Shown here: in pieces, positions 25,701 through 35,757 of the stretch
Layout of the letters: every line of letters starts with the position of its first letter
How positions within the stretch are numbered: the first letter of the stretch is position 1
Assembly (NCBI RefSeq): GCF_904848625.1
Contig: NZ_CAJHCP010000015.1
Coordinates: 62,001 to 126,000 of the forward strand
Direction: 5' to 3'
From: Paraburkholderia metrosideri
Lineage (GTDB): Bacteria; Pseudomonadota; Gammaproteobacteria; Burkholderiales; Burkholderiaceae
Length of the DNA: 64,000 bases
The notes under the pieces: model-generated
The model's database searches: none
Told to the model about the DNA's origin: nothing
What the model saw: only the letters and a program-made list of their open reading frames with translations
Program-made: the position numbers and the translations under genes

Positions 25701-25976
25701 CCGGCGATCTCCATTGCAGTCGGGTGAGGTGCGCACCGCAACGGGGCAGCTTGCTCCGCGTTCGCCGTGCAGGTCGATGCGGACGCTGCTGGAAACGTGT
25801 TGCGGCGACGTGTCGGGGATCGTCGCATGGACGTTGCGCCGATCAAACGAAGCAATGCAGATTTGAATATGACGGGCTTGCAGACGGCGCGCGGGTGGTG
25901 AGCTTGCCCCAGGCACCGGTAGTTAGGTGAGCGCTATCGGCGAAACAGGGACGCACGCCGCACTCCGCGCCCGGCA

Positions 25977-26846
25977 TTATTTCTTTTTGTTTTTCCTGGC
26001 GGCGCCGCGCTCCTCGGCTGGCCCTTTCGCCGGATGAGCGAGTTTTTTTTCCATAATCGCCGAGACGCGATCGCCTAGATAATCGCCAGAGGCTTCTTCG
26101 AGCGCGCGGTTCATTTCGCTTTCAACCAGTACATTGGCAAGCGGCCGCAGGCGCCAGATAGCGTCCACGAGTGCGGGCACGTCGGCCGGCGGCGGCAGTG
26201 CGTCGGCGTCGTAACGGTCCAGTTGATGCACCACCAGATCGACCAGCGCCTTGGCGACCGCATTGAAATGCGGCCTCGCGATGCGCACGGCGTCGAGCAG
26301 GTCGGTCAGCGGGATGCCTTCCTTCGCCATGGTTGCGCCGGCGGCCAGCGCGGTGGGATTACCCGACACGAACGAGAGACCATCGCGCTCGAGCAGACCG
26401 AGGTCGACCGCCTTGACGAGCGCGCTCGGCGAAGCCTTGTCGCCGAACATCTGCAGCAGTTCGATCAGCGAGTATTTCTTGGGCCGCTCACGCGACCAAC
26501 GACCGCCGATCGCCGTTTCCAGACCGAGGATGGAGCGCAGATCGTGGCCTTCGTCGACCGCCAGGATCAGGTCCTGGATGTTCGACAGCGTATAGCCGCG
26601 CGTCAGCAGGTGGTTGATCAGCTTCAGACGCGACACGTGCGTGTCGTCATAGACGCCCACGCGGCCGCGTTTTTCGGGCGGCGCGAGCAGCCCCCGGTCC
26701 TGATACGCGCGCACATTGCGCACGGTCGTGTCGGTCACGCGGGCAAGTTCGTCGACGGTGTATTCGTTGCGCGGCGTCGCGTCTGCTGGATCGTGTGAAC
26801 CGGGCGGCGAGGACGGGGCGGGGGACGAGGGCGGCATGTTGGGCAT
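25977..26846 (-). CDS. MerR family transcriptional regulator
   Basis: 289-residue regulator. A proline-rich N-terminal tail of about 25 residues precedes the MerR winged helix (YTVDELARVTDTTVRNVRAY through LLTRGYTLSNIQDLI, roughly 29-95). The long C-terminal region lacks the cysteines of metal sensors, pointing to an organic ligand. It ends with a lysine-rich tail. It lies 276 bp upstream of the SsuA-like gene on the same strand and may control it or the monooxygenase operon; this is positional inference. Confidence 0.83.
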   Translation of the reverse strand: MPNMPPSSPAPSSPPGSHDPADATPRNEYTVDELARVTDTTVRNVRAYQDRGLLAPPEKRGRVGVYDDTHVSRLKLINHLLTRGYTLSNIQDLILAVDEGHDLRSILGLETAIGGRWSRERPKKYSLIELLQMFGDKASPSALVKAVDLGLLERDGLSFVSGNPTALAAGATMAKEGIPLTDLLDAVRIARPHFNAVAKALVDLVVHQLDRYDADALPPPADVPALVDAIWRLRPLANVLVESEMNRALEEASGDYLGDRVSAIMEKKLAHPAKGPAEERGAARKNKKK

Positions 26847-26887
26847 CGGGGGATTTTAACGCGGCGATCGTGGCGGTCGGCAGGTCG

Positions 26888-27469
26888 TCAGTCTCTATCT
26901 TCCGGTTGCGTCGAATCTCCGACCCCGAGCTTGCGCTGCATCAACGTCGTATCGAGCCAGCGGCCATGCTTGAAGCCCACCGCTTTCAACGTGCCGGTCA
27001 GTTCGAAGCCCAGTTGCGTATGGAGCGACAGCGAGCCGCCGCTGCCGCCGTCGGCGATGACGGCCACCATCTGCCGCCACGGTCCCGCTTCGCATCGTCC
27101 GATCAGCGCCTGCAGCAGCAAGCGCCCAAGGCCGCGTCCGCGCCAAGCATCGCCGACGTAGATCGAGTCTTCAATGGTATTGCGATACGCGGCGCGCGGA
27201 CGGTATGGCGTGGCGTAGCAATAGCCGGCGACTTCGCCGTCGATCTCGGCGACCATGTACGGCAGCCCGTGACTGCGGACCGCTGCAAGCCGCGTGCGGA
27301 GATCGTCCACGGAAGGCGGTGTTTCTTCGAATGAAGCGACGCCGGTCAACACGTGGTGTGCGTAGATTGCCTGAATGGCGGGGAGGTCGTGGTCGGTGGC
27401 GTCGCGGATCAGCGGGGCGCCTGCATTCGCTGACGACGATCCTCCGGGCGCGGAACGGCTGGGGCTCAT
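26888..27469 (-). CDS. GNAT family N-acetyltransferase (phosphinothricin acetyltransferase-like)
   Basis: 193-residue acetyl-CoA-dependent acetyltransferase resembling the Pat/MddA subgroup. The N-terminal IRDATDHDLPAIQAIYAHHV and FEETPPS are characteristic, and the acetyl-CoA loop is WRGRGLGRLLL. Members acetylate phosphinothricin, methionine sulfoximine or similar amino-acid analogues. AGGA precedes the ATG at 27469; the frame continues upstream without support. It is 37 bp downstream of the RpiR regulator on the same strand, so the two may be co-transcribed. Confidence 0.85.
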   Translation of the reverse strand: MSPSRSAPGGSSSANAGAPLIRDATDHDLPAIQAIYAHHVLTGVASFEETPPSVDDLRTRLAAVRSHGLPYMVAEIDGEVAGYCYATPYRPRAAYRNTIEDSIYVGDAWRGRGLGRLLLQALIGRCEAGPWRQMVAVIADGGSGGSLSLHTQLGFELTGTLKAVGFKHGRWLDTTLMQRKLGVGDSTQPEDRD

Positions 27470-27506
27470 ACGTGTTCCTGTCGTGATGGTGAGGTTGCTG
27501 CGCATG

Positions 27507-28421
27507 TCACAAATCGAACTGATCGAATTCGCTTTGCAGTTCCCGATTCCGTGCCACTCGTTCATCGATAGACGGCCCGAGCCGCTCGACAATGGCGGAG
27601 ATCAGCAAATTGAACAGGCACGTGAGCGGCGCGAGCGAATCCCAGAACTGGCCGACATCGGTTTTGACCTGCAGAAGATCGCCGTCGAACTCGCGCGCCC
27701 ACGGACAGTAAATATCGGTGACGAGCGCGAACGGCAGCCCACGACGCGTGGCCGCTTCGCAATAGCGCCGCGCGACCGTCGAGTAAGCGCGCGTGTCGGT
27801 GACGATCAGGTAGGGCGACTCGAACTCCGAATTCAGTGAGTCGACGTAGGAGCCCGACATGCCGTCGGAATAGAACACACGTGGCCGAATGTATTCGAGG
27901 TAGCTATAAAACGCGTTGCTGATACCCCGTGTGGACTGAATGCCGAGAATGTAGACGGCATCGGCATTCGAAATGCGCTCGGCCACCCGGCTGAATACCG
28001 GCGATTGCGCGAGTTGATATACGTGCTGGATCGCACTGATTTCGAGGTCAAGGGAATGGGCCAGCGCGGTGTGCTGAACCGCGCTGCCGTTTGCCTCCGA
28101 CGCCGCCTGCCCGGCGGGCTCGGGTTGCACAGTTTGCTGACCGCCCGCGCGGCGGAACGCGTCGAGACGATCTGTAATCAGCCACGGACGCTCCTGCGCG
28201 CCACGCAATTCGCGCTTCAGATCATCGAGGTTCTGATAGCCGACGCTGCGCAGAAAGCGGCCCACTGAAATGCCGCTGGTGCCGGCTTGCTGGGCGATCT
28301 GATCGGCGGTTTCGAGACCGAGCCGGTCGAGATTGGCCAGCATATAACTGGCGACGCGTTTTGACGTCGGCGTGAGTTCGGCAAAGCGGGCTTCGACGGT
28401 TTGAGCAAAAGCGGTCGGCAT
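27507..28421 (-). CDS. MurR/RpiR family transcriptional regulator
   Basis: 304-residue regulator with an N-terminal RpiR helix-turn-helix (about residues 5-80, ADQIAQQAGTSGISVGRFLRSVG) and a C-terminal SIS sugar-phosphate-binding domain (about 130-270, VYILGIQSTRGISNAFYSYLEY). A 25-residue glutamine/alanine-rich linker joins them. The family senses phosphorylated sugars or related effectors. Neighbours are an acetyltransferase and, upstream, an EamA exporter on the same strand, so an export or resistance function could be its target; no sugar genes are adjacent. Confidence 0.85.
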   Translation of the reverse strand: MPTAFAQTVEARFAELTPTSKRVASYMLANLDRLGLETADQIAQQAGTSGISVGRFLRSVGYQNLDDLKRELRGAQERPWLITDRLDAFRRAGGQQTVQPEPAGQAASEANGSAVQHTALAHSLDLEISAIQHVYQLAQSPVFSRVAERISNADAVYILGIQSTRGISNAFYSYLEYIRPRVFYSDGMSGSYVDSLNSEFESPYLIVTDTRAYSTVARRYCEAATRRGLPFALVTDIYCPWAREFDGDLLQVKTDVGQFWDSLAPLTCLFNLLISAIVERLGPSIDERVARNRELQSEFDQFDL

Positions 28422-28584
28422 CGTCAGTCGCGCGGGGCAGTGGTTAGTCGATCATCGAGATGATGACATATTCAACTGACGGTTCGTTTCGGCCGATTCT
28501 AAAATGCGTCCTTCAGCTTTGCCGCTGGTCTGTGGTTCTGCCGGTTCGTGGCTAAACCAGCGGCGTTCGTTTACCCGGCGCGCA

Positions 28585-29490
<906 letters not shown>

Positions 29491-29614
29491 CTGAGGAGTT
29501 TATGCCTGTGAAATAGAAACATCGAGAATACAAAGCATCCGTCAGAGCACCATAAACGGTAAGCTACAGATCAGTACAATTCGTACAAACTGTACCGAAC
29601 ATGGAGCAGTACAG

Positions 29615-31048
29615 ATGGCGGAAAGCGAGAATAGGGGAGCCCCGTCCGGTACGCGCGTCGGCGCGGTCATGGACAGTTTGCGCGAGCGCATTGCCAGCCG
29701 CTCGTTGATGCCGGGTGCGCGCGTGCCATCCATTCGTGCGATGACCGAAGCCCTTGGCGTGTCCAAATCGACGGTGGTCGAAGCTTACGACCGGCTGGTC
29801 GCGGAAGGGGTGATCATCGCGCGGCGCGGGTCGGGCTTCTTTGTCTCGGGTCACGCCCCGCCGTTTGCGCTCGCCGATGTGGGTCCGCGTCTGGATCGCG
29901 AGGTCGATCCGCTGTGGCTGACGCGGCAGTCGCTGGAGGCGGGCGCGAAGGTGCTGAAGCCCGGTTGCGGCTGGATGCCGCCATCGTGGCTGCCGGAAGA
30001 CGGTGTGCGTCGCGCGTTGCGCGCGGTCGCTCGCGATCCGCAAGCGCCGCTCTCCGAGTATGGCAGCCCCTGTGGTTTGCCCGCGCTGCGTCAGCAACTG
30101 GCGTGGCGGCTCGCCCAGCATGGGGTGGATGCGCCGCCCGAGCAGATCATCCTGACCGACGGCGGCACGCATGCGCTCGACCTCGTCTGCCGTTTTCTGC
30201 TCGAACCGGGCGATACGGTACTGATCGACGACCCGTGCTATTTCAACTTTCAGGCGTTGTTGCGCGCCCATCGCGTGCGGATCGTGAGCGTGCCCTATAC
30301 GCCCAGCGGCCCCGATCTGGTGGCGTTCGAACGCGCGCTGACCGAACATCGTCCGCGGCTGTATGTGACCAATTCCGCGATCCACAATCCGACCGGCGCG
30401 ACGCTCGCGCCGGCGGTCGCGCATCGCCTGCTGAAACTCGCGGGCGAACACGATCTGCTGATTGTCGAGGACGAAATCTTCGCCGATCTCGAGGAAGAAG
30501 CCGCACCGCGTCTTGCCGCCTTCGACGGCCTCGCGCGGGTGGTGTCGATCGGCAGCTTTTCCAAGACGCTGTCCGCGGCCGTGCGCTGTGGCTACATTGC
30601 CGCGCGCGCCGGGTGGATCGAGCCGTTGATCGACCTCAAGCTCGCGACCACGTTTGGCAACGGGCAGCTTGCCGCGAGCGTGGTGCATCGAATGCTGGTG
30701 GACGGCACGTATCGGCGGCATCTGGAGGCGACGCGCGCGAAGCTCGCCGACGCGATGGGCGAAACGATCCGGCGTCTCGGCTACGCCGGCCTCGACATAT
30801 GGACGCGGCCGCGCGCCGGCATATTCGTGTGGGCCCGTCTGCCCGACTCGCTGGATGCCGCCGATATCGCGCGGCACGCGTTGGCCGGCAATGTCGTGTT
30901 CGCGCCGGGCAACGTGTTCAGCGCATCGCAATCAGCAGCGGGCTTTTTGCGCTTTAACGTGTCGCAATGCAACCGCCCGAAGGTCTATGAGGAACTGCAG
31001 CGGGCAATGGACGTGGCTGCGGCATCGAGGGAACGGGAGCGCGTTTGA
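29615..31048 (+). CDS. MocR-type regulator (GntR helix-turn-helix fused to aminotransferase domain)
   Basis: 477-residue PLP-dependent regulator. Residues about 12-78 form a GntR winged helix (MTEALGVSKSTVVEAYDRLVAEG) and about 110-465 a class I aminotransferase fold. The PLP lysine K317 in GSFSKTLSAAVRCGY is intact, as are the NPTG and VEDEIFADLE segments. It is divergent from the EamA transporter at 28585, a usual target arrangement, and the 124-bp gap has GTACAATTCGTAC-type half sites around 29574. The effector is probably PLP or a PLP-amino acid adduct. No aminotransferase pathway genes are adjacent. Confidence 0.88.
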   Translation: MAESENRGAPSGTRVGAVMDSLRERIASRSLMPGARVPSIRAMTEALGVSKSTVVEAYDRLVAEGVIIARRGSGFFVSGHAPPFALADVGPRLDREVDPLWLTRQSLEAGAKVLKPGCGWMPPSWLPEDGVRRALRAVARDPQAPLSEYGSPCGLPALRQQLAWRLAQHGVDAPPEQIILTDGGTHALDLVCRFLLEPGDTVLIDDPCYFNFQALLRAHRVRIVSVPYTPSGPDLVAFERALTEHRPRLYVTNSAIHNPTGATLAPAVAHRLLKLAGEHDLLIVEDEIFADLEEEAAPRLAAFDGLARVVSIGSFSKTLSAAVRCGYIAARAGWIEPLIDLKLATTFGNGQLAASVVHRMLVDGTYRRHLEATRAKLADAMGETIRRLGYAGLDIWTRPRAGIFVWARLPDSLDAADIARHALAGNVVFAPGNVFSASQSAAGFLRFNVSQCNRPKVYEELQRAMDVAAASRERERV

Positions 31049-31089
31049 GTGCGCGCGTCCCGCCCGGAGCAGTTACGCGATGCCTGGCA

Positions 31090-32172
31090 CTATTTACACA
31101 GCAGAAGCAGCCGTTCCTGATCGGTGCAAGTGGCGCGCGGTTTCTGCACAGCCGGCGTCGTCGTGGCAGCCGCGCTCATCGCAGCGCTCTTGTTTGCGAG
31201 ACAGGCGCGTAGGTGTTTTTCGACGGGTGTGTAGTATTTCCAGCCGCGCACGAGGGTCGGCAAGTCGAGTTTCACCTGCTTCCACTTGGGGTGCCCGTGC
31301 TCCTGCAGGTTGTCGAAATTCGCGCATAGCGAGTCGGCGAAATGATTCAGATTGCCGACGGTGTCGCGCAGCCCGTAATCGTAGGTGACGAGAAACGCCT
31401 TCACGGTGAGCGTGGGCACGTCTTCCTTGATCCAGGTCGGATAGCTGGTCGCGCGAATCGTCGCCGGGAAATAGGTCTGCTTGGCGCGCACCGTTTCCGG
31501 CGCGGTGGGATCGACCTTCAGCAAACGGATTTGTTGCAGCAGATCGGCGTTCATGTCGTTGAACAACTTGGCCGGCTGTCCGACGACGATGATCGCCACA
31601 TCGATCTTCTTCACGATCAGCGCGGCGAGCGCGTCCTCGTTGCTCAGATGCACGATGTTCGCCTCGGGAATCGCCTGACCGAACATCAGGTGATAGAGCG
31701 TCGTGGCCGATTGCGCGGTGCCACTGCCGATCAACCCGACGCTGATGGTTTTGTCCTTGATGTCGGCGAAGGTTTTCAGCGGCGAATCGGCGCGGACCAC
31801 GACGTTAATCTCTTCGTCATAGAGCGGCATGATGAGCCGCAGCGGGCGGATCAAGGTGCCGGCATCGGCGTTGCCCGCGTTCGCCATGTCGATGTAGGCC
31901 TGATACACGTCGGATTGCACCAGCGCCAGTTTTACCCCGGATTCGTAGCGCATGCGCTGCACGTTTTCCGCGGATCCCTTCGACGCCAGCACCTCGAGGT
32001 CGATACCCACCGGCTGCGCGACCCATTTGGACAGATCCTGCCCGATCTGGATATACGTGCCGCGCTCGGGGCCCGTGACGATCTTGTAGTGCGCGGGCTC
32101 CGCAGCGCCACTGAGCGAAGTCACGACCATTAACGCCAGCCCCAGCCATCCCGCCAGAAGTCTCTTCAGCAT
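31090..32172 (-). CDS. TAXI-family TRAP transporter solute-binding protein (orphan)
   Basis: Periplasmic receptor of the TAXI class, 360 residues. The signal peptide is residues 1-24 (LSGAAEP cleavage region), followed by the family's start YKIVTGPERGTYIQIGQDL and the GSGTAQS loop. The C-terminus has an extra alanine-rich stretch and cysteines (CLANKS, CTDQERLLLLCK). No DctQM-type fused permease lies nearby, so its partner is elsewhere or it serves a non-transport sensing role. The zinc-ribbon gene lies upstream on the same strand, 193 bp away. Confidence 0.83.
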   Translation of the reverse strand: MLKRLLAGWLGLALMVVTSLSGAAEPAHYKIVTGPERGTYIQIGQDLSKWVAQPVGIDLEVLASKGSAENVQRMRYESGVKLALVQSDVYQAYIDMANAGNADAGTLIRPLRLIMPLYDEEINVVVRADSPLKTFADIKDKTISVGLIGSGTAQSATTLYHLMFGQAIPEANIVHLSNEDALAALIVKKIDVAIIVVGQPAKLFNDMNADLLQQIRLLKVDPTAPETVRAKQTYFPATIRATSYPTWIKEDVPTLTVKAFLVTYDYGLRDTVGNLNHFADSLCANFDNLQEHGHPKWKQVKLDLPTLVRGWKYYTPVEKHLRACLANKSAAMSAAATTTPAVQKPRATCTDQERLLLLCK

Positions 32173-32365
32173 GGTCTATCTACCTTTCGGTCAGGTTTGT
32201 ACAGCCTCGCGCGTCGTCGCGCGCGAAGCATCAGTGAGCCGGTTGCCATGTCATGTTCAACGCGCCGCATTTGCCGTGTCCGTGTGCTGCCACTCAAAGA
32301 ACATGCAAAAACGTGTGCGATTACCGCTGATTGTGATGAGGTATTTCGGTATCCAGATAAATGGC

Positions 32366-33658
32366 TTATTGGCTGGGTGAGGTAGCGGCGGGCGCTTTTG
32401 CGCTATTGCCAGACGCATGGCTCCAGCCGGAATCTACGATCGACCGTTCGCGCGCGTCGACGCTGCTGGGGTCGTTTGCGGCAGCTCCTGCCGTGCCGGA
32501 CGGGTTCGCGTGCGGCGCGGTTGCCGCGGCGTTGCCGTTGGCCGTTTGCAGGTGAGCCTGCTGCGAGGTCGGGGCCGCAGGTGCCTGATTCGATGGATTG
32601 CCCTGGGCGGCAGCACCAGCCGAGGCGTCCATTTTGAGCGGCGCCCAGCCGGTCTCGCGAATTACCCGCTGAAGAATGGCCTTCGCGGTTTCGTTGCCGG
32701 TGTCGATCGTCAGCGCTTCGTTTGCATGTTGACGGGCGCAGGACCACGACTGCTGCGCGACGCAAGTTTGTGCTGCCTGCAATGCGGTGTCGCGGCGCGC
32801 GGTCAGCGGACGAAGTTCGGACGCCATGGTTTGTGCATCGGGATTGCCGGGTTGCAGCGCCTGTACGCTCGCCAGTGCGGTTTGCGCGGTAGACAGGTCG
32901 TTTGCATTAAAGGCGAGGTGGGCTGCCTGCAAGGCCTGAGAGGCGTCGCGGAATTGCGGTGCCGCTGGTTTGGGCGGCGCGACCACCACGGGCGGCGCAA
33001 TGGCTGCTGCGGGTATTGCCGGTGTTGCCGCTATCGACGGCGCGGCTTTTGCGGCGTTGAGCGTGGTTGCCGAGCTGTCCGGCACGGCCGGTTTGACCGT
33101 ATCGGCTGAATGCGCGGTCTTGCTGGATGCGAACGGGGCAATCGTGCCGGTGGACGTTCTGGCATCCTGATTAGTCGTCGACGCAGTCTGATCGACGCTG
33201 CCGCTGTCATCCAGATCGCCACTGTCGCTAAATAGTGCATAAGCGACATACCCCAGGCCGATTACGACAACCGCAAGAATAGCGAGCAATACCCGCCGGA
33301 TCGTCACACGGCTGCCGCCCGTAGCATAAGGCGGTTCTTCGAATTGGGGAGTCGGCATCGCCGTCGACACCAGTGACGTGCGAAGCGCAACTTCCGCGCG
33401 ATTCGGTTGCGCGTGATGCTCGGCAAAAGCCGTTGGATCAGCCTGATCCGCTAACGCAGGGTCGGCAGCGAGTCCCGGTGTCGCCGGATTCGCCGCGCTG
33501 GCCCGGCTACCGGGAACGGCCGTGCGCGAATGCGGACCCGTGTCGAGTGGATGTACCGCGCCGCAATACGGGCAATAGTCGACTTGCCGGTACAGGGTGC
33601 CGCCACATCGTTTGCAGGGCGTAGGAAAGCTGTGGCCGAGTGCTGTCTGGGTGGACAT
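32366..33658 (-). CDS. Zinc-ribbon, single-pass membrane protein with Ala/Pro-rich and TPR-like region
   Basis: 430-residue protein I do not recognise as a named family. An N-terminal zinc ribbon (CKRCG at about 15-19 and CPYCG at 29-33) is followed by a linker, a membrane helix near residues 123-145 (VLLAILAVVVIGLGYVAYALF), a long alanine/proline/threonine-rich segment and a helical region around residues 240-330 that resembles tetratricopeptide repeats (AAHLAFNANDLSTAQTALASV). The layout suggests a cytosolic zinc-ribbon and a periplasmic helical domain, possibly an envelope assembly scaffold. The TAXI gene downstream may share its transcript. Confidence 0.7.
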   Translation of the reverse strand: MSTQTALGHSFPTPCKRCGGTLYRQVDYCPYCGAVHPLDTGPHSRTAVPGSRASAANPATPGLAADPALADQADPTAFAEHHAQPNRAEVALRTSLVSTAMPTPQFEEPPYATGGSRVTIRRVLLAILAVVVIGLGYVAYALFSDSGDLDDSGSVDQTASTTNQDARTSTGTIAPFASSKTAHSADTVKPAVPDSSATTLNAAKAAPSIAATPAIPAAAIAPPVVVAPPKPAAPQFRDASQALQAAHLAFNANDLSTAQTALASVQALQPGNPDAQTMASELRPLTARRDTALQAAQTCVAQQSWSCARQHANEALTIDTGNETAKAILQRVIRETGWAPLKMDASAGAAAQGNPSNQAPAAPTSQQAHLQTANGNAAATAPHANPSGTAGAAANDPSSVDARERSIVDSGWSHASGNSAKAPAATSPSQ

Positions 33659-34148
33659 ACCGTGGACCCACCTGTGGAAAACGATGCCATTACGGCATGC
33701 TCCGGATCGTGTTGAAGCAGGAGCGTTTGTCCGCGGAAATCACGATCCACATGCGCCGGAGAGTCAGGGAGACGCAAGCTCGAGGCTGCGTTGTCGCTGG
33801 TTCCAATATCTTGCGTTTCAATCAGAACGTCAATTGACGTTCGCACTTATCTTGTGTGCGCTAGCGCACATTTCCAGGTACGACGAAATGGGGATTCGAG
33901 TCGGAAGGAGGCTTTAAAGCAGGGTTATTTACGCGTCGCCCCACGCAGGTGCAGCATGCCCAACGGGGGACCGCCGGACCGCCGGATCGCGCAATGCGAT
34001 GTTCATTCTGCATTCCGTAAATAGAACGAGGTCGACACGCGTACGTGCGACCTCGTCTGAAGCCTGGTTGCGTGGCTCCGTCACCTGGTTTCGTCATTAA
34101 GCGCTTGCATCAGGTGTCGGTATCAGGCGCGTGTTGAAGTGGCAACGA
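33659..34148. other. 490-bp intergenic region
   Basis: Short frames here overlap on both strands and none has a ribosome site or family features. The only structure is the hairpin at 34026-34056. The first part is the promoter region of the zinc-ribbon gene. Confidence 0.5.
34026..34056 (-). terminator. Likely terminator of the DHA2 efflux gene
   Basis: ACGAGGTCG pairs with CGACCTCGT and an inner CACG pairs with CGTG across a one-base bulge, with loop CGTA. On the minus strand it is followed by TCTATTTAC. It is about 93 bp past the MFS stop. Confidence 0.55.
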
Positions 34149-35684
34149 TCAGTGTTTGCGCAACGGATGGTCTTTCAACAGCCATGCAAGGGCAAAGGCG
34201 AGCACCACCACGCATGCGGCCGACAGATAGACCGTATGCAACGCACCTGCAAATGCGTGCAGATAGTCGTTCCGCAACGCTTCGGGCAACTGATGGATCG
34301 CAGCCGGTCCCAATGCGTGGGGCAATTCGGTGTCGGCCGGGATCAGCTGTTCGAGGCGGCTTGCAAGACCGTTGGAGAACACCGCACCGAACGCGGCCAC
34401 GCCAATCGAACCGCCGATCGAACGGAACAGGGTTGCGCCCGATGTGGCGACGCCCATGTGTTTGAACTCGACCGTATTCTGCACGGCGAGAATCAGCACC
34501 TGCATCACCATGCCGAGACCGCAACCGAGCACGCCCATGTACACGTACATCACATGAATCGGCGTATTGATCTGCAGGCGCGACAGCAACATCATCGCAA
34601 TCGCAACGAGCAACGTGCCCATGATCGGGAACATACGATACTTGCCAATCTTGCTGATGATGCGGCCGGTCACCATCGACATCACGAACAGGCCGCCCAT
34701 CATCGGCAGCATTTGCATGCCGGCCTCTGTCGGCGTTGATCCCTTGACGACCTGCAGGTAGAGCGGAATAAACGTGACCGACCCGAACAACGACACGCCG
34801 ATGATGAAGCCGATCAGACTGCTCAGCAAAAACGTGCGCTGTTTGAAGAGTTCGAGCGGCATGATCGGTTCGACCGCCGTGCGTTCTTCGTGGATGAACC
34901 CCCAGATCGCCACGAGCCCCATGCCCAACGTGAACCACAATTGTGGCGACGACCACGGCAGGATCGTGCCGCCCTGGCTCGTGAACAGAATGATGCAGGT
35001 CAGCGCGCCGGCGAGAAACGCGGCGCCCATATAGTCGATGGTGTGCTTCACATGGCGAACGTGCGGTTTGAACACCGCGCCGATCACGACGAGCGAAATA
35101 ATGCCCAGCGGCAGGTTGATGTAGAAAATCCAGCGCCATGTCAGGTGTTCGACCAGAAAGCCGCCGAGTAGCGGGCCGATCACGGTTGCCAAGCCGAATA
35201 TGCCGCCGAACACGCCCTGGTAGCGGCCACGGTCGGCAGGCGGAATCACGTCGCCGATAGCGGCCATGGTCACGACGAGCAGGCCGCCGCCGCCGAGTCC
35301 TTGCAATGCGCGCAACACGATCAGTTGCGTCATGTTCTGTGCAATGCCGCACAACGCCGAGCCAACGAGGAACACGATGATCGCCGTCTGCAACACGATC
35401 TTGCGGCCGAACAGGTCGCCGAACTTGCCGTAGAGCGGCACAACGATGGTCGAACTGAGCAGGTAGGCGGTCACCACCCACGACAGATTATTCAGGCCGC
35501 CCAGTTCGCCGACGATGGTCGGCAGCGCGGTCGAGACGATCGTCTGGTCGAGCGCCGCGAGCAGCATGACGAGTAACAGCGCCGGAAACAGCAGGCGGAT
35601 TGGCGGATGGTCGGCGGCTGGCGCAGAGGTCCGGTTATCCGGCTGCGACGGCTCGGCGGGGTGAGTCATAGTCGGTTGTTCCAT
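34149..35684 (-). CDS. DHA2-family MFS multidrug efflux pump (EmrB/QacA type)
   Basis: Inner-membrane drug:proton antiporter of 511 residues with 14 predicted segments. Motif D1, LDQTIVSTALPTIVGELGG, lies in helix 1, motif A GKFGDLFGRKIV in loop 2-3 and the motif C region at GLATVIGPLLGGFLVEHLTWRW. I start at the ATG at 35684; a second ATG at 35669 is possible. It is divergent from a TetR gene, with an AT-rich palindrome between, the classic repressor-efflux arrangement. Substrates are unknown. Confidence 0.88.
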   Translation of the reverse strand: MEQPTMTHPAEPSQPDNRTSAPAADHPPIRLLFPALLLVMLLAALDQTIVSTALPTIVGELGGLNNLSWVVTAYLLSSTIVVPLYGKFGDLFGRKIVLQTAIIVFLVGSALCGIAQNMTQLIVLRALQGLGGGGLLVVTMAAIGDVIPPADRGRYQGVFGGIFGLATVIGPLLGGFLVEHLTWRWIFYINLPLGIISLVVIGAVFKPHVRHVKHTIDYMGAAFLAGALTCIILFTSQGGTILPWSSPQLWFTLGMGLVAIWGFIHEERTAVEPIMPLELFKQRTFLLSSLIGFIIGVSLFGSVTFIPLYLQVVKGSTPTEAGMQMLPMMGGLFVMSMVTGRIISKIGKYRMFPIMGTLLVAIAMMLLSRLQINTPIHVMYVYMGVLGCGLGMVMQVLILAVQNTVEFKHMGVATSGATLFRSIGGSIGVAAFGAVFSNGLASRLEQLIPADTELPHALGPAAIHQLPEALRNDYLHAFAGALHTVYLSAACVVVLAFALAWLLKDHPLRKH

Positions 35685-35700
35685 GGCAGGGGCGTTGAAA

Positions 35701-35725
35701 TTAATTAATTTAGAGATTAATATAT
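35701..35725. promoter_or_regulatory. AT-rich palindromic operator candidate between efflux pump and TetR gene
   Basis: Within TTAATTAATTTAGAGATTAA the segment 35705-35720 is an imperfect palindrome with 12 of 16 symmetric positions (TTAAT at one end, ATTAA at the other). It is the only strongly AT-rich segment in this GC-rich gap and lies 17 bp from the pump start, fitting repression by the TetR protein. Confidence 0.55.
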
Positions 35726-35757
35726 GCGACATCGCTTCACTCGTCAAATTGAATGCA

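Noticed and set aside
29564..30931. Minus-strand frame of 455 codons opposite the MocR gene
   Set aside because: Antiframe of an intact MocR protein with catalytic lysine; no protein-family features on the minus strand.
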